Shown: one piece after another, positions 28,388 through 36,394 of the stretch
Numbering within the stretch: position 1 is the first letter of the stretch
Layout of the letters: each line of letters opens with the position of its first letter
NCBI GenBank assembly: GCA_963707665.1
Contig: CAVPQU010000002.1
Location: forward strand, 124,001 to 188,000
DNA length: 64,000 nt
DNA from: DATJCV01 sp963707665
Lineage (GTDB): Bacteria > Pseudomonadota > Gammaproteobacteria > Burkholderiales > Burkholderiaceae_D
Direction: 5' to 3'
Made by a program: the position numbers and the translations under genes
The notes under the pieces: generated by a model
The model's input: only the letters and a program-made list of their open reading frames with translations
Database searches by the model: none
Told to the model about the DNA's origin: nothing

Positions 28388-29398
28388 TTACTTGTAGCCG
28401 GCGCGATCCATCAGCTTCACCGCCTCGGTCTGCAATTCGCCGGCCTTGGCGACATTGATCAGGTTTTGCTTGAAGCTGCCCCACGCCGCCAGTTGCGCAT
28501 CCGGCTTGACCGCCGGGTTGGCCGGATATTCCAGGTCGACGTCGGTAAACAGGTTTTGCGCTTGCGGCGAGGACAGCCATTCGATCAGCTTTTGCGCGCC
28601 TTGCGGATTCTTGGCGTAATGGGTAACACCGGCGCCGGAGACGTTCACGTGCACGCCCTTGGTTTTCTGGTTGGCCCAGAACACGGCCACCGGCAGGTCT
28701 GGCTTCTTCGCCTGCAGGCGGCCGAAATAATAGGTGTTGGCGATGCCGACGTCGCACTGGCCGGCGGCGATCGCCTCCAGCATTTTGGTGTCGTCCGCGA
28801 ACACGTCGGTCGCCAGATTCGCCACCCAGCCCTTGATGACCTGCTCGGTTTTGGCCGCGCCGTGTTCCTCGATCATCATCGCCGTCAGCGACTGGTTATA
28901 GACCTTTTTCGACGTGCGCAGGCACAGCCGGCCTTTCCATTGCGGCTCGGCCAGCGCCTCATAACTGGACAGGGTTTCCGGCTTGACCTTTTGCGTGTTG
29001 TAGAACATCGTGCGTGCCCGCACCGACAGGCCGAACCACTGGTTGCCGGGGTCGCGCAGGTGGGCCGGGATATTCGCCTTCAGCACGGCCGAATCGATCG
29101 GCCGCAGCAAGTTCTGATTGGCGGCGTACCACAGGTTGCCGGCATCGACCGTCAGCAGTACGTCGGCCGGGGTGTTGACGCCTTCCGCTTTCAGGCGCTG
29201 CATCAGCGGCCCCTCCTTGTCGGTCACGAACTTGACCTGGACGCCGGTTTGCTTGGTATAGGCATCGAACAGCGGCTTGATCAGCTGTTCGTTGCGGGCG
29301 GAGTAGACGACGACTTCTTCCGCCGCCGCCAGCGACGCGCTTGACGCCAGGCCGATCAGGGCAATGGATGAAAAGAGGATGGGCAGTACGCGCTTCAA
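28388..29398 (-). CDS. fbpA: Ferric-iron ABC transporter substrate-binding protein (FbpA/FutA-type)
   Basis: A 336-residue periplasmic protein with a Sec signal (RVLPILFSSIALIGLASSASLA). The mature start VVVYSARNEQLIKPLFDAYTKQTG, the NLWYAANQ segment and CDVGIANTYYFGRL with the paired tyrosines are typical of class II ferric-binding proteins. It would carry Fe(III) to the permease encoded next. A Fur-box-like site lies about 55 bases upstream of the start, so iron repression is expected. Confidence 0.93.
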   Translation of the reverse strand: MKRVLPILFSSIALIGLASSASLAAAEEVVVYSARNEQLIKPLFDAYTKQTGVQVKFVTDKEGPLMQRLKAEGVNTPADVLLTVDAGNLWYAANQNLLRPIDSAVLKANIPAHLRDPGNQWFGLSVRARTMFYNTQKVKPETLSSYEALAEPQWKGRLCLRTSKKVYNQSLTAMMIEEHGAAKTEQVIKGWVANLATDVFADDTKMLEAIAAGQCDVGIANTYYFGRLQAKKPDLPVAVFWANQKTKGVHVNVSGAGVTHYAKNPQGAQKLIEWLSSPQAQNLFTDVDLEYPANPAVKPDAQLAAWGSFKQNLINVAKAGELQTEAVKLMDRAGYK

Positions 29399-29450
29399 TT
29401 TGGGCTCCCGGCAAAGTGTGGAGTGGAAAAGATTTCCAGCACTTTATCAC

Positions 29451-29470
29451 AAATGCTAATCATTCTCATT
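29451..29470 (-). promoter_or_regulatory. Fur box upstream of fbpABC
   Basis: ATGCTAATCATTCTCA at 29453-29468 matches 14 of 16 positions of the Fur core ATGATAATCATTATCA. It lies in the promoter region of the minus-strand iron operon. An adjacent CTCATTTAAGAATGAG forms a short palindrome that may extend the site. Confidence 0.75.
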
Positions 29471-29516
29471 TAAGAATGAGAGGCGCACCTGTGATTCGTA
29501 TCATTTTTGGAATGCC

Positions 29517-29581
29517 GGGAGTATGTTGTTTAAATTGCCATTTAAAGCCCGAAATCTGTCATCTATCCAGGGAGTATATGG
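29517..29581 (+). repeat. GGGAGTATAT-bounded intergenic repeat, copy 4
   Basis: A 65-base element reading GGGAGTATGTTGT, AAATTGCCATTTAAAGCCCGA and ending CAGGGAGTATATGG. It is the closest relative of copy 2 and lies between the Fur box and the 3' end of ybeD, oriented against both genes. Confidence 0.65.
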
Positions 29582-29637
29582 AATTGAAGCGAATCGCGGA
29601 GCTTGCGCAGATTCGGTTCGGCATGCGCAGCCTGTCG

Positions 29638-29925
29638 CTACAACACCACCTTGACCATCGGATGCGACGATAGGGCGCGGTACAGATCATCCAGCTGCTG
29701 GCGGCTGATGGCGCGCACGGTGGCGGTCAGCGCCAGGTAGTTGCCCTTCGAAGAAGGGCGCATTTCCATCTTGCCGGCATGAAACGAGGTATCGAATTGC
29801 AGCACCACCTCGATCATGGTCTGCGCAAAGTCGTCTTGCATCGGGCCCATGATCTTGATCGGGAAGTCGCTCGGATACTCGATCAGGCTTTCGCTGCGCG
29901 GCTTGTGTTCATTACGTTCCGGCAT
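29638..29925 (-). CDS. ybeD: YbeD/DUF493 family protein
   Basis: A 95-residue ferredoxin-like (ACT-type) protein, with LIEYPSDFPIKIMGPMQDDFAQTMIEVV and the typical end SRQQLDDLYRALSSHPMVKVVL. The family is usually encoded just before lipB and is thought to influence lipoate metabolism, without a proven activity. It follows dat by 37 bases on the same strand. Confidence 0.93.
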   Translation of the reverse strand: MPERNEHKPRSESLIEYPSDFPIKIMGPMQDDFAQTMIEVVLQFDTSFHAGKMEMRPSSKGNYLALTATVRAISRQQLDDLYRALSSHPMVKVVL

Positions 29926-29962
29926 GGCATTCCAGTCTTGAAGATACGGCGCGCCGCCTGCC

Positions 29963-30814
29963 TCACGAGGCCGCTTTGGCGGCCTGGTAGGCGGCGTACA
30001 GCTTTTGGTAAATCGGTCCCGGGCGGCCGCTGCCGATCGTCCGGCCGTCGATCGAGATCACCGGCAGCACTTCCTTGGTGGCCGAAGACAGCAGCACTTC
30101 GTCGGCGCCGAACACTTCGTCCCGCGTAATGCGGCGTGCCGCCAGCGGAATGCCGTGGGCCGCGCACAGTTCCTCGATCAGGGCGTAGCGGATGCCTTCC
30201 AGGATCAGGTTGTCCTTCGGCGGTGCCATCAACTGGCCATCTTTTGCCACCCAGACGTTGGAGGACGATGCTTCGGTCAGGAAGCCGTCGCGAAACTGGA
30301 TGGTTTCGATGGCGTCGTGTTCCGCCGCATTCTGCGCCGCCAGCACGTTGCCGAGCAGCGAGGTCGACTTGATTTCGCAGCGCAACCAGCGCAGATCTTC
30401 CATCGACACGCAGGCAACTCCGCGTTCGCGCGCGGCGGCCGACGGCAGCACCAGCGGATTGCTCATGATGAATACGGTGGGACTGGTTGCTTGCGGAAAC
30501 GAATGCTTGCGCGGCGCGACGCCACGCGTGACCTGAATGTAGACCATTTGATCCACGCCCGCATCGGTATCCAGCACGCGCGCGATCAGCGCCAGCCATT
30601 CTTCGCGCTTATGCGGATTCGGTATGCCGATCGCAGCCAGGCTGCGAAACAGGCGCGCCAGATGATGCTCGGCACGAAACATCTTGCCGTTATAGATCGG
30701 GATCACTTCGTAAATGCCGTCGCCAAAAATGAAGCCGCGGTCGAGGACCGGGATCTTGGCTTCGGACAGCGGCGTCAGGGCGCCGTTCAGATAGACCAGC
30801 GGGTCATCATGCAT
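29963..30814 (-). CDS. dat: D-amino acid aminotransferase (PLP fold type IV)
   Basis: A 283-residue class IV aminotransferase. Diagnostic segments are YLNGALTPLSEAKIPVLDRGFIFGDGIYEVIP, EIKSTSLLGNVLAAQNA with the PLP lysine, and LTEASSSNVWV with the phosphate-binding Ser/Asn. D-amino acid transaminases supply D-glutamate or D-alanine; branched-chain or ADC-lyase activity is less likely given the neighbourhood of dacC. The ATG at 30814 is chosen by alignment to family starts; an ATG at 30877 would add a poorly conserved leader. Confidence 0.87.
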   Translation of the reverse strand: MHDDPLVYLNGALTPLSEAKIPVLDRGFIFGDGIYEVIPIYNGKMFRAEHHLARLFRSLAAIGIPNPHKREEWLALIARVLDTDAGVDQMVYIQVTRGVAPRKHSFPQATSPTVFIMSNPLVLPSAAARERGVACVSMEDLRWLRCEIKSTSLLGNVLAAQNAAEHDAIETIQFRDGFLTEASSSNVWVAKDGQLMAPPKDNLILEGIRYALIEELCAAHGIPLAARRITRDEVFGADEVLLSSATKEVLPVISIDGRTIGSGRPGPIYQKLYAAYQAAKAAS

Positions 30815-31018
30815 GATGGGTTCCAGTGAATTGAAGACAGACCATTTTTGCATAGGCAGTGCTCGATACTGATGCAAAAACGGAATAGAAAAAGCGGGAA
30901 TGTGGGCTGATGCCGTTCGGTCGAGGCCGACTATTCCCTGGTATCACCACCGTACCGGCGGCGTCGAAAAACCGGAAAACTGCTGCGAAGCGGCCAGCAT
31001 TCGTCGCTTATTGTTGGC

Positions 31019-32176
31019 TTATTTCAGCCACAGCCGAATCGAATCCCAGGCGCGGCCGAAAATGCTGGCCTGGCCGACCTGTTCCAGCGCCAGCAGTGGA
31101 AACTCGGCCAGCGTCTTGCCGTCGGCGACCATTTTCAGCGTGCCGACCTGGCTGTTGACGGCGACCGGCGCCACCAGCGGATCGCGCCGCTCCAGAACCG
31201 GGGTCATCTTCTCGGCCATGCCGCGCGGCACGGTGATGAAAACGTCGCGATTGAAGCCGAGCTTGATCTGGTTTTGCGTGCCTTTCCAGATTTCCGGTGT
31301 CGCCACCGGCGCACCCTTGGCATACAGCTTGACGGTATCGAAATTCTGGTAGCCCCAGTTCAACAACTTCTGGCTTTCCTGCGCGCGCTGCTGGTCGGAA
31401 TTGGTGCCGAGCACCACCGAAATCAGGCGCCGTTCGCCGCTGCCGTTGGGCCGTTTGGCCGACGCCACCAGGCTATAGCCGGAGGCCTGAGTGTGGCCGG
31501 TCTTCATGCCGTCCACGGTCGGGTCCAGCCACAGCAGGCGGTTGCGGTTCTGCTGCGTGATCTTGTTGTAGGTGAAGCTCTTGGTCGAATACATCTTGTA
31601 CGAATCCGGGTGATCGGCGATCAGGCGCGTAGCCAGGATGCCCAGATCGTGCGCGGTCGAATAATTGTCCGGGCTGGGCAAGCCGTGGGCATTGGCGAAG
31701 TGGGACGATTTCATGCCCATCCGCTGCGCTTCGCGGTTCATCAGCGCCACGAACGCATCTTCGGTACCGGCCACCGCTTCCGCCACGGCCACCGAGGCGT
31801 CGTTGCCGGACTGGACGATGACGCCGTACAGCAAGTCGCCGAAACTGACCGGCACGCGCGGCTCGATAAACATTTTCGAGCTGGACGGGTCGACCTTCCA
31901 GGCGCGTTCCGAGACCTGGATCATTTGGTCCAGCGTCACCTTCTTGTCCTTCAAGGCTTGAAACGCCAGGTAAGCGGTCATCAGCTTGACCAGCGAAGCA
32001 GGCTCGACGCGCATGTCGGCATTCTCGGCGGCGATGGTCTGGCCGCTGTTGACGTCCTGCAGCAGCCAGGATTTGGCGGCAACGGTAGGCGGCGGCAGCG
32101 CGTGGGCGAAGGCGGCGGAGAAGGACAGCGATAGTGTCAGGACGGCGGCGACGAAGCGCGCAAGCAGTGTTTTCAT
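31019..32176 (-). CDS. dacC: D-alanyl-D-alanine carboxypeptidase (PBP5/6 class)
   Basis: A 385-residue low-molecular-mass penicillin-binding protein with a signal peptide cleaved near AFA-HA. The three active-site motifs are present: SLVK (Ser61, Lys64), SGN (123-125) and KTG (225-227). A C-terminal beta domain and an amphipathic membrane anchor (ASIFGRAWDSIRLWLK) follow. It trims the terminal D-Ala from peptidoglycan pentapeptides at the periplasmic face. The dat gene downstream deals with D-amino acids, an arrangement conserved in beta-proteobacteria. Confidence 0.95.
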   Translation of the reverse strand: MKTLLARFVAAVLTLSLSFSAAFAHALPPPTVAAKSWLLQDVNSGQTIAAENADMRVEPASLVKLMTAYLAFQALKDKKVTLDQMIQVSERAWKVDPSSSKMFIEPRVPVSFGDLLYGVIVQSGNDASVAVAEAVAGTEDAFVALMNREAQRMGMKSSHFANAHGLPSPDNYSTAHDLGILATRLIADHPDSYKMYSTKSFTYNKITQQNRNRLLWLDPTVDGMKTGHTQASGYSLVASAKRPNGSGERRLISVVLGTNSDQQRAQESQKLLNWGYQNFDTVKLYAKGAPVATPEIWKGTQNQIKLGFNRDVFITVPRGMAEKMTPVLERRDPLVAPVAVNSQVGTLKMVADGKTLAEFPLLALEQVGQASIFGRAWDSIRLWLK

Positions 32177-32315
32177 GTGGAGTGTGTCAATAGCTGCGCC
32201 CCGCCGCAGTGGTGGCGAGGCAGTCGGTTGAAAGGATGGCGCGCGATCAAGGGCACAAGAAGTACAGCAGGTACGGCGAGTACGGCAAGTGGCAGATTAT
32301 AGCGCCGCGGCAAAA

Positions 32316-32960
32316 CTAACGATGCCACCCTTCGACTGCCAGTGCCTTGATATGTTGCAGCTTGCCATGAAAAAAATGACCGGCGCCGGGGATCACGATC
32401 ACCGGGATGTCGAGCGGGCGCGCCCAGTCGAAGACGTCGGCCAGCGGAATGGTGTCGTCGTTTTCGCCGTGAATCAGCTTGGTGTTGGCTGGCACCGGCG
32501 GCATCGGCCACTTACCGGCGGCGCTGCCGACCAGCACCAGCCGCTCCGCTGGCGCGCCTTCCGCATTCAGGCGCAGCTGCAATTGCGCCTGGACGAAGGT
32601 GCCAAAGGAAAAGCCGGCCAACGCCAAGGGCAGGCCTGGATACTGGCGCCGCATGTGGGCCGCCAGCAATGCCATGTCGTCGGTTTCGCCGTGGCCGTGA
32701 TCATGGCTACCGGCAGAGGCACCGACGCCGCGAAAGTTCATGCGCGCCGTGGCATAGCCCAAGCCGACGAAGGCACGCGCCAGCGTCTGCGCTACCTTGT
32801 TGTTCATGGTGCCGCCATACAGCGGATGCGGGTGCGCCACCAGCGCGATACCGCGCGGCTGGTTGGCTTGCGGATCGGGCGGCAGGTCGAGCGCGCATTC
32901 GAGCGTGCCGGCGGCGCCCTGCAGCGAAAAGAATTGCGTGTGCGGGTTCATGTTGATCAT
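32316..32960 (-). CDS. Alpha/beta hydrolase
   Basis: A 214-residue alpha/beta-hydrolase without signal peptide. It has ALVAHPHPLYGGTMNNKVAQTLARA, the conserved HPHP-GG-N-V start of a small subfamily, the nucleophile elbow AGFSFGTFV (Ser in GFSFG), and PGAGHFFHGKL with the catalytic His. The Asp is probably in LIHGENDDTIPL. The substrate is unknown. Start alternatives are ATG 32960 and ATG 32951. Confidence 0.85.
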   Translation of the reverse strand: MINMNPHTQFFSLQGAAGTLECALDLPPDPQANQPRGIALVAHPHPLYGGTMNNKVAQTLARAFVGLGYATARMNFRGVGASAGSHDHGHGETDDMALLAAHMRRQYPGLPLALAGFSFGTFVQAQLQLRLNAEGAPAERLVLVGSAAGKWPMPPVPANTKLIHGENDDTIPLADVFDWARPLDIPVIVIPGAGHFFHGKLQHIKALAVEGWHR

Positions 32961-33003
32961 GGGCTGGACGGTGAGGGAAGACGCGGCAGGCCGTGCGGCC
33001 GCA

Positions 33004-33321
33004 TCAGATTTTCAGCCGTTCCACCACCTTGCCGCCAACCAGGTGAGAGTCGACGATTTCATCGATATCGTTGGTATCGACGTAGGTGTACCAGGTGCCT
33101 TCCGGATAGACCACCAGCACCGGGCCTTCTTCGCAACGGTCGAGGCAGCCGGATTTGTTGATGCGAATCTTGCCGGGGCCGTTCAGCTCCAGCTGCTTGA
33201 TGCGCCGCTTGGCGTGTTGCTGCGCTTCTTGCGCGCCTTTGTCAGCGCAGCAGGCGCGGCCGTCGGTGCGCAGGTTGGTGCAGAAAAAGACGTGTTGCCG
33301 ATAGTAGGATGGTTCACTCAT
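33004..33321 (-). CDS. Thioredoxin-like [2Fe-2S] ferredoxin
   Basis: A 105-residue protein of the (2Fe-2S)-ferredoxin-domain family. Cysteines occur in HVFFCTNLR, GRACCADKG and INKSGCLDRCEEGPVLVVYPEGTWYT, matching the C-x-n-C...C-x3-C cluster pattern of thioredoxin-fold ferredoxins. The partner is unknown. It follows (44 bases) upstream of the hydrolase gene in the same direction, as in many Burkholderiales. Confidence 0.88.
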   Translation of the reverse strand: MSEPSYYRQHVFFCTNLRTDGRACCADKGAQEAQQHAKRRIKQLELNGPGKIRINKSGCLDRCEEGPVLVVYPEGTWYTYVDTNDIDEIVDSHLVGGKVVERLKI

Positions 33322-33364
33322 GGAAGGCTCGAGACAAATCGTGAAGACAGGCGCAAATCATACA

Positions 33365-33398
33365 CCGCAGCAGGCGCCGTGGCTGGCGCCTGCTGCGG
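33365..33398. promoter_or_regulatory. Perfect 14-bp inverted repeat in the divergent gap
   Basis: CCGCAGCAGGCGCC and GGCGCCTGCTGCGG flank a six-base loop. It lies between the divergent ferredoxin and substrate-binding-protein genes, without a T-run on either side, so it is not a standard terminator. It could be a protein site or leader structure. Confidence 0.5.
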
Positions 33399-33514
33399 GG
33401 CATGGCGCGCGCTCGGGTGTGTAGCTCTTCGGCGGTACACTGCCAGCGTGGCTGGCGGTATGCGCGGTATGATCGCGGCCGGCCATTTTTTGATCTTTTA
33501 TGGAGAAGCAGGCG

Positions 33515-34498
33515 ATGTTTGTTACAAGAAAAGCAAAATTGCGCGGCTTGGCTGGTGCCATGCTGTTGTCGGCGCTGTCCGCCGGTCCCGCCTTTGCGGC
33601 CGATAAGGCCGTGTCGGTCTCGGTGCTGTCGATCGTCGAGCACCCGGCGCTGGATTCAGTGCGCGACGGCGTGCGCGACGAGTTGAAGGCCGAGGGATAT
33701 GAGGTTGGCAAGAATCTGAAATGGGAATTCCAGAGCGCTCAGGGCAACGTCGGCACCGCCGCCCAGATCGGCCGCAAATTCATCGGCGACAAGCCGGACG
33801 TGATCGTCGCCATCGCGACCCCGGCGGCGCAGGCGGTCATCTCGGCCACCAAGTCGATTCCGGTGGTGTATTCCGCCGTCACCGATCCGGTCGCGGCCAA
33901 ATTGGTCAAGAGCTGGGAACCGTCCGGCAACAACGTCACCGGCGTCTCCGACGTGCTGCCGCTGGACCGGCAGCTCGAATTGATCAAGCGCGTGGTGCCG
34001 AATGCCAAGCGGGTCGGCATGGTGTACAACCCGGGCGAGGCGAATTCGGTGGTGGTGGTCAATCAGTTGAAGAAGCTGCTGCCGGCGGCCGGCCTGACCC
34101 TGGTCGAAGCATCGGCGCCGCGCACTGTGGACGTCGGTTCCGCCGCCAAGAGCCTGGTCGGGAAGGTCGATCTGATCTATGCATCGACCGACAACAACGT
34201 GGTGTCGGCCTATGAATCGATGGTCAAGGTCGCGACCGAATCGAAGATCCCGCTGATCGCGTCCGATACCGATACCGTCAAGCGCGGCGCGATCGCCGCG
34301 CTCGGCGTCAATTACTACGATCTGGGCCGGCAGACCGGCAAGCTGGTGGTGCGCATCCTGAAGGGCGAAAAGCCGGGCGCGATCGCGTCCGAATCCAGCA
34401 GCAAGCTGGAACTGTTCGTCAATCCGGGTATGGCCGAAAAGCAGGGCGTGACGCTGTCGCCCGAGCTGATCAAGTCAGCTACCACCGTGGTCAAGTAA
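33515..34498 (+). CDS. ABC transporter substrate-binding protein (COG2984, TrpX-like)
   Basis: A 327-residue exported binding protein with a Sec signal (KLRGLAGAMLLSALSAGPAFA). The mature part matches the COG2984 family: SVLSIVEHPALDSVRDGVRDELKAEGY, FQSAQGNVGTAAQIGRKFI, VYSAVTDPVAAKLV and VNYYDLGRQTGKLVVRIL. Family members are linked to uptake of aromatic amino acids or similar ligands in Gram-positives; the ligand here is open. GGAG at 33502-33505 gives good spacing to the ATG at 33515, which is why I prefer it to the ATG at 33500. Confidence 0.88.
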   Translation: MFVTRKAKLRGLAGAMLLSALSAGPAFAADKAVSVSVLSIVEHPALDSVRDGVRDELKAEGYEVGKNLKWEFQSAQGNVGTAAQIGRKFIGDKPDVIVAIATPAAQAVISATKSIPVVYSAVTDPVAAKLVKSWEPSGNNVTGVSDVLPLDRQLELIKRVVPNAKRVGMVYNPGEANSVVVVNQLKKLLPAAGLTLVEASAPRTVDVGSAAKSLVGKVDLIYASTDNNVVSAYESMVKVATESKIPLIASDTDTVKRGAIAALGVNYYDLGRQTGKLVVRILKGEKPGAIASESSSKLELFVNPGMAEKQGVTLSPELIKSATTVVK

Positions 34499-34523
34499 GA
34501 AGTAAGCGCGCGAGCGCGCTATG

Positions 34524-34549
34524 AAAACGGCGGCGTCCGCCGCCGTTTT
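34524..34549 (+). terminator. Hairpin between binding-protein and permease genes
   Basis: AAAACGGCGGCG and CGCCGCCGTTTT form a perfect 12-bp inverted repeat with a two-base centre, ending in four T residues. It would act as a partial terminator or 3' RNA-stabilising element, lowering permease expression relative to the binding protein. Confidence 0.7.
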
Positions 34550-34576
34550 GCATTTCGCTGACATGCAAGGTTCTTT

Positions 34577-35473
34577 ATGTCCTTATTCGCTTTACTCGGC
34601 GCGCTGGAACTGGGGCTGATCTACGCCCTGGTCGCGCTCGGCGTGCTGATCTCGTTCCGCATCCTGAATTTCCCCGACCTGACGGTGGACGGCAGCTTCC
34701 CGCTCGGCGGTGCCGTCGCCGCCACCCTGATCGTGCTCGGCTGGAACCCGTTCCTGGCCACTGCCATCGCCATCGGCGCCGGCGCACTGGCCGGTTTTAT
34801 CACCGGCTGGCTGAACGTGCGGCTGAAGATCATGGATCTGCTGGCCGGCATTCTGCTGATGACGATGCTGTATTCGATCAACCTGCGCATCATGGGCAAG
34901 CCCAATGTGCCGCTGATCATGGAGCCGACCATCTTCACCCTGCTGCAGCCGGAATGGATGTCGGACGCGGTGGCGCGGCCGGCGATCCTGGTGGGCGTGG
35001 TGCTGATCGCCAAGCTGCTGCTCGACTTCTTTTTCTCGACCCAGGTCGGGCTGGCGATGCGTGCCACTGGCGCCAACGCGCGCATGGCGCGCGCCCAGGG
35101 CATCCCGACCGGACGCGCGACCCTGGCCGGCATGGCGCTGTCGAACGGCCTGGTGGCGCTGGCCGGCGCGCTGTTCGCGCAGACCCAGGGCGTGGCCGAC
35201 ATTTCGATGGGCATCGGCACCATCGTCATCGGCCTGGCCGCCGTCATCATCGGCGAAAGCGTGCTGCCGGCGCGGCGCATCATGCTGACCACGCTGGCGG
35301 TCGTGATCGGCGCCATCCTGTACCGCTTCTTCATCGCGCTGGCGCTGAACAGCGATTTCATCGGCCTGCAGGCGCAGGACCTGAACCTGGTCACCGGCCT
35401 GCTGGTGGCGGTGGCGCTGATCCTGCCGCTGGCCCGGCGCAAGTTCCTGCCGGCCAAAAAGGGAGGGGCGTGA
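34577..35473 (+). CDS. ABC transporter permease (COG4120)
   Basis: A 298-residue permease with about nine helices of the LivH-like/COG4120 group. The start GALELGLIYALVALGVLISFRILNFPDLTVDGSFPLGGAV is characteristic, as is TQVGLAMRATGANARMARAQGIPTGRATLAGMALSNGLVALAGALFAQTQG. It is the membrane component for the binding protein upstream, with the ATPase gene beginning one base after its stop. Confidence 0.92.
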   Translation: MSLFALLGALELGLIYALVALGVLISFRILNFPDLTVDGSFPLGGAVAATLIVLGWNPFLATAIAIGAGALAGFITGWLNVRLKIMDLLAGILLMTMLYSINLRIMGKPNVPLIMEPTIFTLLQPEWMSDAVARPAILVGVVLIAKLLLDFFFSTQVGLAMRATGANARMARAQGIPTGRATLAGMALSNGLVALAGALFAQTQGVADISMGIGTIVIGLAAVIIGESVLPARRIMLTTLAVVIGAILYRFFIALALNSDFIGLQAQDLNLVTGLLVAVALILPLARRKFLPAKKGGA

Positions 35474-35474
35474 C

Positions 35475-36269
35475 ATGCTGAACGCGCAAGACCTGCACAT
35501 CACCTTCAACGCCGGCACGCCGATCGAGACCCGCGCTTTGCGCGGACTCAGCATGGCGATTCCGAGCGGCCAGTTCGTCACCGTGATCGGCTCCAACGGC
35601 GCCGGCAAGTCGACCTTCCTGAACGCGGTCTCGGGCGACTTGCCGATTGACAGCGGCAGCATCCAGATCGACGGCATCGACGTCACCCGCAAGGCGGCCT
35701 GGGAGCGCGCCGACCTGGTGGCGCGCGTGTTCCAGGACCCGATGGCCGGCACCTGCGAAGCGCTGACGATCGAGGAAAACATGGCGCTGGCGATGGCGCG
35801 CGGCAGCCGCCGCGGCTTTGGCCTGGCCTTGAACCGCAGCCTGCGCGCGCTGTTCCGCGACAAACTGGCGATCTTGAACCTGGGCCTGGAAAACCGGCTG
35901 TCGGACCGCATCGGCCTGTTGTCCGGCGGCCAGCGGCAGGCGGTCAGCTTGTTGATGGCATCGCTGCAGCCGTCACGCATCCTGCTGCTGGACGAGCACA
36001 CCGCGGCGCTCGACCCCAAGACCGCCGCCTTCGTGCTGGAGCTGACCAAGCGCATCGTCGAGGAAAACAAGCTGACCACGATGATGGTCACGCACAGCAT
36101 GCGCCAGGCGCTCGACTATGGCGAACGCACACTGATGCTGCATCAGGGGCGGGTGGTGCTCGATGTGTCCGGCGACGAGCGCGCCGGCATGGACGTGCCA
36201 GACCTGCTGCACATGTTCGAGCGTACGCGCGGCGAACAGATCGACGACGACGTGCTGCTGCTGGGCTAG
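35475..36269 (+). CDS. ABC transporter ATPase (COG1101)
   Basis: A 264-residue ATPase. Walker A GSNGAGKST, signature LSGGQRQAVSLLMA, Walker B ILLLDEHTAALDP and switch VTHSMRQAL are all present. Note that Walker B ends DEHT, typical for COG1101, in place of the common DEPT. It completes the three-gene importer. Confidence 0.93.
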   Translation: MLNAQDLHITFNAGTPIETRALRGLSMAIPSGQFVTVIGSNGAGKSTFLNAVSGDLPIDSGSIQIDGIDVTRKAAWERADLVARVFQDPMAGTCEALTIEENMALAMARGSRRGFGLALNRSLRALFRDKLAILNLGLENRLSDRIGLLSGGQRQAVSLLMASLQPSRILLLDEHTAALDPKTAAFVLELTKRIVEENKLTTMMVTHSMRQALDYGERTLMLHQGRVVLDVSGDERAGMDVPDLLHMFERTRGEQIDDDVLLLG

Positions 36270-36321
36270 CTCGCCGCACGCTCTGGCCGGTCGGCTTTTG
36301 ATTGGGGAGCCGGCGCCAGCT

Positions 36322-36378
36322 TCAGGCAACGAGCACGGCTGCGGCTGGCGGCAGCCGGTAGCGGATGACGTTGCCTGA
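36322..36378. terminator. Nested inverted repeats between converging genes
   Basis: TCAGGCAACG (36322-36331) pairs with CGTTGCCTGA (36369-36378), and inside it CGGCTGC pairs with GCAGCCG. It lies between the converging ends of the ABC ATPase gene and etfA and may be a bidirectional barrier. No T-run, so the terminator call is tentative. Confidence 0.4.
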
Positions 36379-36394
36379 TGTGGCGGCGCCTGGT

